Of a stretch of 10,519 nt of DNA, positions 6,394 through 10,519 are shown piece by piece. The notes under the pieces are model-generated. The model worked only from the letters and a program-made list of their open reading frames with translations, made no database searches and had not been told where the DNA came from. Source of the DNA: JBEBGV01 sp040081265 (GTDB lineage Bacteria; Acidobacteriota; Vicinamibacteria; Vicinamibacterales; UBA2999); NCBI GenBank assembly GCA_040081265.1, contig JBEBGV010000108.1, forward strand, positions 1 through 10,519. Direction: 5' to 3'. Position 1 is the stretch's first letter. Every line of letters starts with the position of its first letter. The position numbers were made by a program, and so were the translations under genes.

Positions 6394-6432
6394 GTCACGT
6401 CGCTGGAACCGGCGATCAAGAAGAGGCTCATC

Positions 6433-6852
6433 ATGGAACACAGCGCATATGGAATGAGAATCGTCTCGCCCCTGCCGTTCGAGGCCGCAGTGGCTCAGGT
6501 GTCCGAGGCTCTCAAGGCAGAAGGTTTCGGCGTGCTGACCACCATCGATGTGCGTCAGACGCTCAAGGCGAAACTGAATCGCGACTTCCGCCCATACGTC
6601 ATCCTGGGTGCCTGCAACCCCGCGCTGGCCGACCGTGCCCTGCACGCCGAACTCGAGATCGGGCTCCTGTTGCCGTGCAACGTCATCGTGTACGAAACCG
6701 CGGAGAGGCAGAGCGTGGTCGCGGCGATGGCGCCACTGGTTGCGCTCGGTTTCGTCGGCGACAATCCCGACCTGCAGGCAGTGGCCACCGAAGCGGACCA
6801 GCGCCTGCGCCGGGCGTTGACCTCGCTTGAAGCGAAGGGTGCGACCGTCTGA
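6433..6852 (+). CDS. DUF302 domain-containing protein
   Basis: This 139-aa protein is a single DUF302 domain: FEAAVAQVSEALKAEGFGVL, then TTIDVRQTLKAKLN, then RPYVILGACNPALADRAL, and ELEIGLLLPCNVIVYE. The ILGACNP and LLPCNVIVYE blocks, each with one Cys, are the family's hallmarks. DUF302 proteins are small, cytoplasmic or periplasmic, and of unknown function; they are often found beside sulfur or thioredoxin-type genes. No signal peptide is present. AAGAGG at 6420-6425 gives a ribosome site 7 nt before ATG 6433. It is third in line after the sqr-like gene and the 54-aa gene, 39 nt downstream of the latter, so it is probably co-transcribed. The paired cysteines could take part in sulfur relay or redox; this is inference. 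Confidence 0.9.
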   Translation: MEHSAYGMRIVSPLPFEAAVAQVSEALKAEGFGVLTTIDVRQTLKAKLNRDFRPYVILGACNPALADRALHAELEIGLLLPCNVIVYETAERQSVVAAMAPLVALGFVGDNPDLQAVATEADQRLRRALTSLEAKGATV

Positions 6853-6935
6853 GCGTTGAGGTATCGTGGTAGCGCCGCTGTCTATCACAGAGGTGCCGCA
6901 GCGCTCGCGCGGTGCGCCAGAGTGGAGGAGTAATC

Positions 6936-7931
6936 GTGCGTAAGTCGATTCTGGGTGGAGCTGTGCTCGCGTTCGTGTTCGTGGCCGTGCTGGTGAGTGC
7001 GGCGATACCGGCAATGGCCCAGGCGCCCGCCGGGAAGATGCTGCGACCGCGGTTGCTGATTCATGTCGTTGCCGACCTGGACAAGTCGGTCGCGTTCTAT
7101 CGGGACAACCTGGACTTCCAGGTCGTGTCCGGTCCCGATGCGTTGACCGGCTCGGCACTGGTGCAGAAGGCGAAGGCCACGGCGCCCGGGGCAACGGCGC
7201 GTCAGGTGACGATGCACATTCCCGGGTCGAACCTGCAGCTGCAGTTCATTGCTTTTTCCGGCATCACCGGCAAAGCCTTCGAGCAACGCCTCTACGATCC
7301 AGGGGTCACCCGCTTCTCGATTCAGGTGCGCGACATCGACAAGGCGTTTGCCCGCGTCAAGGACAAGGTCACCGTCGATACGACGAGTGCCGGGCCGGTC
7401 TTCACCCAGCGTCCGCGCAACAACACCCGCGCGGTGATGATGCGCGACCCCGACGGCTTCGTCTTCGAGTTCGTCCAGGGTGATCCGCAGGCACGGACCG
7501 ACGTGCCGGAGTCCAGCAACATCACCAATGCGCGGTCCTCGCTGGCGATCGAGAGCTTCGACAAGAGCCTCGCGTTCTACCGCGATCTGCTCGGGTTCAC
7601 CTTCGCCAACCCGCCCGGCGACGTCAACGACGCCGTGCTGGCGCTCGAAGGCACGCCGCGAGGACGGGCGCGTTCGAGTGGTGGCATGCCGCCCGGCTCG
7701 AACAACATCTGGTTTCTCTGGGAGTTCCGCGAGCTCGAGCGGACCAAGCGCGTCCCCAACGTGCAGGATCCGGGAGCCTCGGCGATCTCTCTCGACGTCG
7801 AGAACGTGACCGCCCTGGTCGGACGCATCAAGGACGCGGGCATCACCGTCGAGTGGAGCGGCCCGGGTGCCGCGCTCGTCCGCAGCCCGGACGGCTTGCT
7901 CGTCGAGCTGGTAGAAGGACGCGCCCAGTAG
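6936..7931 (+). CDS. Exported protein with two VOC (glyoxalase/bleomycin-resistance) domains
   Basis: This 331-aa protein starts at GTG 6936 behind TGGAGGAG (6923-6930). Residues 1-28 form a signal peptide (RKSILGG, hydrophobic run, AIPAMA then Q). Domain 1 (about 36-170) has PRLLIHVVADLDKSVAFYRD and ends RDPDGFVFEFVQGD; domain 2 (about 188-325) has SLAIESFDKSLAFYRDLLGF and ends RSPDGLLVELVEG. VOC proteins include glyoxalases, extradiol dioxygenases and binding proteins; most are cytoplasmic, so export is unusual. By eye, several metal-ligand positions are not His/Glu: domain 1 keeps H43 and the last Glu but has Q and R in the middle, and domain 2 has Ser for the first His. It may therefore bind ligand rather than catalyse. 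It heads a four-gene exported cluster. Confidence 0.88.
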   Translation: MRKSILGGAVLAFVFVAVLVSAAIPAMAQAPAGKMLRPRLLIHVVADLDKSVAFYRDNLDFQVVSGPDALTGSALVQKAKATAPGATARQVTMHIPGSNLQLQFIAFSGITGKAFEQRLYDPGVTRFSIQVRDIDKAFARVKDKVTVDTTSAGPVFTQRPRNNTRAVMMRDPDGFVFEFVQGDPQARTDVPESSNITNARSSLAIESFDKSLAFYRDLLGFTFANPPGDVNDAVLALEGTPRGRARSSGGMPPGSNNIWFLWEFRELERTKRVPNVQDPGASAISLDVENVTALVGRIKDAGITVEWSGPGAALVRSPDGLLVELVEGRAQ

Positions 7932-7934
7932 GCG

Positions 7935-8474
7935 ATGACGCACGTGTGCGCACGCGCCGCGCTGGTTCTTGCCCTCGGACTGGGGGCGATTGCGGCTGCG
8001 CAGGCGCAATCACCTGAACCGGCGCCGCGTCCGCGCTCGACGATGCGGCAGTTGATGCAGTCGATCGTCTTCATCAACGCGAACGTGGTCTTCTCGGCGC
8101 AGACGGTCGATCCGGCCTCAGTTCCGCGCGACGCACGGTCAGCGCTCTCCACCAACCCGCTGACGGGCCTCTACGGCGGATGGCAGGCCATCGAGAACAG
8201 CAGCCTGGCACTGATCGACGCGGCCGACCTGCTCAACACCCCGGGTCGCGTCTGTGCGAGCGGCAGGCCGGTCCCGATCCAGGAGAACGACTGGCAGGCC
8301 GCCGTTGTGGCGCTGCGCGCCGCCGCCGTCACGTCCGCCGAGGCCGCGCGCGCCCGAAGCCAGGACCGGATCTTCGCTGCGGCCGACGAGTTGACGGAGG
8401 CCTGCAGCCGCTGTCATCGCGTCTACCGCACGCGTGACAACCCCTGTGTTGACTTGCGGCCCCCCTCTCCTTAG
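7935..8474 (+). CDS. Exported cytochrome c'/c556-like protein
   Basis: The 179-aa protein has a signal peptide (about 1-25: CARAALVLALGLGAIAAAQA then Q) and a single heme-binding CSRCH at 157-161 near the C-terminus, which is the order seen in four-helix cytochromes c' and c556 (CxxCH in the last helix). MRQLMQSIVFINANVVFSA early in the mature part matches the first helix; M37 or M41 could be a c556-type axial ligand. VASGRPVP-type linker and NDWQAAVVALRAAAVTSAEA form helix 3. A further Cys lies in the tail (NPCVDL). It begins 3 nt after the VOC gene stop with no clear ribosome site, suggesting coupling. Role: periplasmic electron carrier or gas binder; the partner is not known. Confidence 0.85.
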   Translation: MTHVCARAALVLALGLGAIAAAQAQSPEPAPRPRSTMRQLMQSIVFINANVVFSAQTVDPASVPRDARSALSTNPLTGLYGGWQAIENSSLALIDAADLLNTPGRVCASGRPVPIQENDWQAAVVALRAAAVTSAEAARARSQDRIFAAADELTEACSRCHRVYRTRDNPCVDLRPPSP

Positions 8475-8483
8475 AGTTCCACC

Positions 8484-8891
8484 ATGCGTAAGCCCCTTTT
8501 TCTATTAGTAATTGCAGTCACTCTCGTGTTCGCCGGCCAGCTGGTGCGTGCACACCACTCCGAGACGGCCGAGTACGACTCGACCAAGCCGGTGAAGGTC
8601 ACCGGCACGCTCAAGAAGGTCGAGTGGGCCAACCCACACGTCTGGTTCTTCGTCGACGTCACTGAGACGGACGGCAAGGTGACCACGTGGGGCTTCTCCA
8701 CGCAGCCTCCCGGCGCGCTGATGCGTCGCAACGTCATGAAGACGGCCTTCGTGATTGGAGCGGTGGTGAACGTGGAAGGCAACCGCGCGCGTGACGGCTC
8801 GTTCAACGCGTCGACGCGCCGGCTCACGTTCGCTGACGGCAAGGACGTCCTGGCCCCGCCGCCGGCGCCGGCTGCAGGAGGTGCACAGTGA
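8484..8891 (+). CDS. DUF6152 family exported protein
   Basis: This 135-aa protein has a signal peptide (MRKPLFLLVIAVTLVFAGQL then VRA) followed at once by HHSETAEYDSTKPVKVTGTL, KKVEWANPHVWFFVDV and TTWGFSTQPPGALMRR. The HHS start of the mature chain, the VEW-x-NPH block and the Pro-rich tail are typical of DUF6152, a family of small secreted beta-rich proteins common in Acidobacteria and Proteobacteria. HHS and NPH could bind a metal (inference). The first codons after ATG are AT-rich compared with the rest. The gene starts 9 nt after the cytochrome gene and its stop overlaps the next GTG by 4 nt (GTGA). Function unknown. Confidence 0.88.
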   Translation: MRKPLFLLVIAVTLVFAGQLVRAHHSETAEYDSTKPVKVTGTLKKVEWANPHVWFFVDVTETDGKVTTWGFSTQPPGALMRRNVMKTAFVIGAVVNVEGNRARDGSFNASTRRLTFADGKDVLAPPPAPAAGGAQ

Positions 8892-9655
8892 GGCTCCAGT
8901 GGATCGGTTCAGCCGCGCTGGCCGCGGCTGTCGCGCTCGTTGCCGGCAGCTCTCTGCTGGCTCAGGATGGGCCGCGCCTGGCTGACGGCAAGCCGGACTT
9001 CTCGGGCCTCTACTCACCACCCTCCACGGTCAACGCGACCGGGCCCCGGGGCAATCTGATCTTCAACGCCGACAAGATGGCGCCGGTCAAGCCGGGAGCG
9101 GAAAGCCTTCTGTACCGCCCCCGCACCGGCGATGCGCGCCTCGACGAGCCGCGCGCGATGTGCCTGCCGGCAGGATTCCCGTCGGGCATGCTCTACATCC
9201 TGCCGATCCAGATCGTGCACAACGCGAAGAACATCGTGATCATTCCCGAGCTCCAGCGCGCGGCCCGGATCATTCCGACCGATGGTCGTCCGCACCGTGA
9301 GGGGATCGAGCCGTCGTACTACGGTGATTCCGTCGGGCGCTGGGACGGCGACACGCTGGTGATCGAGACGATCAACTTCAAGCCGTGGATTCTCGACGAC
9401 TATCACTACACCGATCCGACCAAGAGCCGCTGGCACACCGATGCGCTGCGCACGACCGAACGTCTGCGGCGAGAAGGCAACACGCTCCAGTACCGCATCA
9501 CGATCGATGATTCGAAGATCTTCACGCAGCCCTGGTCGCAGGATTTTGCGCTGACGCTGCGACCCGACTGGGAGAAGCTGGGCCTGCTCGAGTACGTGTG
9601 CGAGGAAAACAACCGCTGCGCCGGCGGTAACTGCAAGAGCGCCGACGCGCCGTAG
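8888..9655 (+). CDS. Secreted protein of unknown function, DUF6152 partner
   Basis: This 255-aa protein starts at GTG 8888 inside the previous stop. A signal peptide (about 1-26, ending SLLAQ) precedes PRLADGKPDFSGLYSPP, a motif that opens many secreted acidobacterial proteins. The middle has RAMCLPAGFPSGMLYILPIQ and the core has DSVGRWDGDTLVIETINF, then SRWHTDALRTTERLRR and ITIDDSKIFTQPW, which recur together in this uncharacterised family (by recollection). The tail is Cys-rich: YVCEENNRCAGGNCKSADAP, with the cysteines likely disulfide-bonded outside the cytoplasm. No catalytic motif is recognised. Genes of this type commonly sit beside DUF6152 genes, which argues for a joint function. It ends 13 nt from the convergent toxin gene. 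Confidence 0.85.
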   Translation: MRLQWIGSAALAAAVALVAGSSLLAQDGPRLADGKPDFSGLYSPPSTVNATGPRGNLIFNADKMAPVKPGAESLLYRPRTGDARLDEPRAMCLPAGFPSGMLYILPIQIVHNAKNIVIIPELQRAARIIPTDGRPHREGIEPSYYGDSVGRWDGDTLVIETINFKPWILDDYHYTDPTKSRWHTDALRTTERLRREGNTLQYRITIDDSKIFTQPWSQDFALTLRPDWEKLGLLEYVCEENNRCAGGNCKSADAP

Positions 9656-9668
9656 CCACGGAGCAAGA

Positions 9669-9941
9669 TTATCGGCGCCGGTAGACGTCGCGTCGATGGC
9701 CAACTGTGACCACCAGGACGGTGAGCACGGCATCCTGGATGGTGTAGATGATGCGGTAGTCGCTGACGCGGATGCGGAGTAGCCCAGGCTCGCCCTTGAG
9801 TGCCGTCACGCCTGAGGGGCGAGGGTTGGTACCGAGGCTGTCGATCGCCTGGGCAAGGCGACGGAGGTCAGGCGGCGCAACCTTCCTGAGTGCCCGTTCG
9901 GCCGCGGGTTTCAGGAAGACGGTGTAACGGAGGACAGACAC
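9669..9941 (-). CDS. RelE/ParE-family toxin
   Basis: This 90-aa protein has the RelE/ParE layout: YTVFLKPAAERALRKV (strand then Lys/Arg-rich helix), PRPSGVTALKGEPGLLRIRV, then DYRIIYTIQDAVLTVLVVTV and GHRRDVYRR. The R-x-RV-x-DYRIIY and HR-x-DVYR blocks are conserved in RelE toxins, which cut mRNA at the ribosome; ParE members poison gyrase instead. The C-terminal His/Arg/Tyr residues favour the RelE/YoeB type, but this is not decisive. The GTG start lies 4 nt after the antitoxin stop, so the pair is one operon. Length is normal and the frame intact. Confidence 0.88.
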   Translation of the reverse strand: MSVLRYTVFLKPAAERALRKVAPPDLRRLAQAIDSLGTNPRPSGVTALKGEPGLLRIRVSDYRIIYTIQDAVLTVLVVTVGHRRDVYRRR

Positions 9942-9945
9942 ACCG

Positions 9946-10191
9946 CTACAGGCCGAGTTCCGCCTTCACCTTGTTCCAGTTCCGTTGGCCGGGCTCCTTG
10001 AGCGCCCGGCGTGCTGCTGCGAGATCGATGCGGTTCTCCAAGGCCTCGAGCAGCTCGAGGTCTTCGATGCTGACCAGGGCCGCGATCGCCTTGCCATGCC
10101 GCTCCAGTGCGATGCGCTCACCCTGGAACGCGACACGGTTGAGTGTTTCGGCGACATTGCTGCGCAGGGCTGTGGCCGCCATCTTGGGCAT
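9946..10191 (-). CDS. Phd/YefM-family antitoxin
   Basis: The protein is 81 aa from ATG at 10191: MPKMAATALRSNVAETLNRV, then GERIALERHGKAIAALVSIE, DLELLEALENRIDL and a C-terminal RNWNKVKAELGL. The N-terminal half is the Phd/YefM DNA-binding fold with the conserved ERHGKAIAALVS strand pair; the acidic C-terminal helix region should bind the toxin. The frame stays open upstream to 10269, but those 26 residues do not look like the family and contain the promoter, so 10191 is chosen. ATG 10182 is a further alternative. The antitoxin precedes the toxin, which is usual for this type. Confidence 0.85.
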   Translation of the reverse strand: MPKMAATALRSNVAETLNRVAFQGERIALERHGKAIAALVSIEDLELLEALENRIDLAAARRALKEPGQRNWNKVKAELGL

Positions 10192-10197
10192 GTGCTC

Positions 10198-10226
10198 ATT
10201 ATGTACGTTTAGTACGTAATCGGCAA
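10198..10226 (-). promoter_or_regulatory. Toxin-antitoxin promoter with overlapping operator
   Basis: On the minus strand TTGCCG (10226-10221, 4 of 6), a 17-bp spacer and CATAAT (10203-10198, 5 of 6) form a good sigma70-like promoter. CATAAT ends 6 nt before the ATG, so the mRNA would start on the start codon. The spacer contains TACGT-ACTAA-ACGTA (10218-10204), an inverted repeat well placed for autorepression by the antitoxin. Confidence 0.5.
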
Positions 10227-10278
10227 ATTTCCCCACTCGTACAGCTAGCGGGTGAGAAGTTTTACGCAAACCGCTGCG

Positions 10279-10305
10279 CGATGGGCGCGCCCCGCGCTCC
10301 CATCG
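10279..10305. repeat. GC-rich hairpin between divergent promoters
   Basis: CGATGGG (10279-10285) pairs with CCCATCG (10299-10305), and GCGC (10287-10290) with GCGC (10294-10297), with one C/T mismatch and a CCC loop. No T-run follows, so it is not a clear terminator. It may be an operator or a barrier between the toxin-antitoxin and kinase promoters. Confidence 0.5.
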
Positions 10306-10345
10306 GTAATCTTGTCGCCTGCCCAGTGAGTCATCCTGGCGACGC

Positions 10346-10351
10346 TATAAT
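10346..10351 (+). promoter_or_regulatory. Consensus -10 box of the kinase gene
   Basis: A perfect TATAAT lies 8 nt before the TTG start at 10360; expected transcription start is A10358. An in-frame TAA at 10348-10350 lies inside the box, so the protein cannot start further upstream. No convincing -35 hexamer is visible at 16-18 bp. Confidence 0.5.
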
Positions 10352-10359
10352 CCCGGCAC

Positions 10360-10519
10360 TTGGCCCTTCCCCCAGGCACGCGCCTCGGCCCGTACGAAGT
10401 CATTGCCAAGATCGGCGTCGGCGGCATGGGCGAGGTGTATCGCGCCACCGACACGAATCTGAAGCGGCAAGTGGCCATCAAGGTGCTGCCCGCGTCGGTG
10501 GCGGGCGACGCGGACCGTC
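10360..10519 (+). CDS. Serine/threonine protein kinase (Pkn/Hanks type), N-terminal part
   Basis: The 53 visible residues read LALPPGTRLGPYEVIAKI, then GVGGMGEVYRATDTNL, then KRQVAIKVLPASVAGDADR, and continue past the right edge. G19, G21 and G24 form the glycine-rich ATP loop and K41 in VAIK is the invariant lysine. Kinases of this type, usually followed by a membrane segment and WD40, TolB or TPR repeats, are very numerous in Acidobacteria; the C-terminal part here cannot be seen. TTG 10360 is the only sensible start because of the upstream in-frame TAA, and other kinases of this type begin about 8-10 residues before GPYE. It is divergent from the toxin-antitoxin operon. Confidence 0.93.
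   Translation, partial: MALPPGTRLGPYEVIAKIGVGGMGEVYRATDTNLKRQVAIKVLPASVAGDADR

Noticed and set aside
6226..9733. Long minus-strand frames (6226-7194, 6885-8009, 7577-8155, 8505-9020, 9014-9733)
   Set aside because: Third-position G/C in the plus-strand genes keeps the antisense frames open. Their translations show no domain, and the plus-strand products are recognisable families.
10279..10310. Intrinsic terminator
   Set aside because: A good stem but no following T-run on either strand, and it lies upstream of two divergent genes.

Overview
The window looks like a high-GC, soil-type bacterial chromosome, most likely an acidobacterium of the Vicinamibacteria kind. This is inferred from family content: a Pkn-type Ser/Thr kinase with a GPYEV...GVGGMGEVYRATD start, a DUF6152 protein, exported cytochrome c'-like and 'DGKPDFSGLY' proteins, and G/C-rich third codon positions. 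No rRNA or other lineage marker is present to prove it. I see no tRNA, rRNA, CRISPR array or complete insertion sequence.

Left edge (1-736): a minus-strand nucleotidyltransferase-fold gene runs off the window. Its last visible 70 bp form a long imperfect palindrome where family-like sequence stops. A gene-poor stretch with three 10-bp direct repeats follows.

737-3072: a tight plus-strand run holds a helical protein of unknown function, a DUF2188 protein and a DUF4258-like small protein, joined by ATGA stop/start overlaps. It is followed by an exported murein endopeptidase (MepA, peptidase M74) that appears to have its own promoter inside the end of the previous gene.

3208-4541: a small zinc-ribbon-like ORF, an ArsC/Spx-family thioredoxin-fold protein, a truncated and frameshifted SET-domain remnant on the minus strand, and a RibD_C/dihydrofolate-reductase-like protein on the minus strand.

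4542-6852: a 229-bp divergent intergenic region with a palindrome next to a -35-like hexamer, then a sulfide:quinone oxidoreductase-like flavoprotein, a 54-aa basic/hydrophobic small protein that is easily missed, and a DUF302 protein. These three look like one sulfide/sulfur-handling operon.

6936-9655: four genes in close series, each encoding an exported protein: a double VOC-domain protein, a cytochrome c'-like protein with CSRCH, a DUF6152 protein, and an unknown secreted protein. Gaps are 3 and 9 nt, then a 4-nt overlap, suggesting one transcript and a shared extracytoplasmic job that is not known.

9669-10519: a Phd/YefM antitoxin and RelE/ParE toxin pair on the minus strand, divergent from the 5' end of a Ser/Thr protein kinase cut by the right edge.

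A recurring feature is a -10-like hexamer about 6-8 nt before the start codon at four genes (nucleotidyltransferase, mepA, antitoxin, kinase). This implies leaderless or near-leaderless mRNAs, while the operonic genes carry ordinary Shine-Dalgarno sites.
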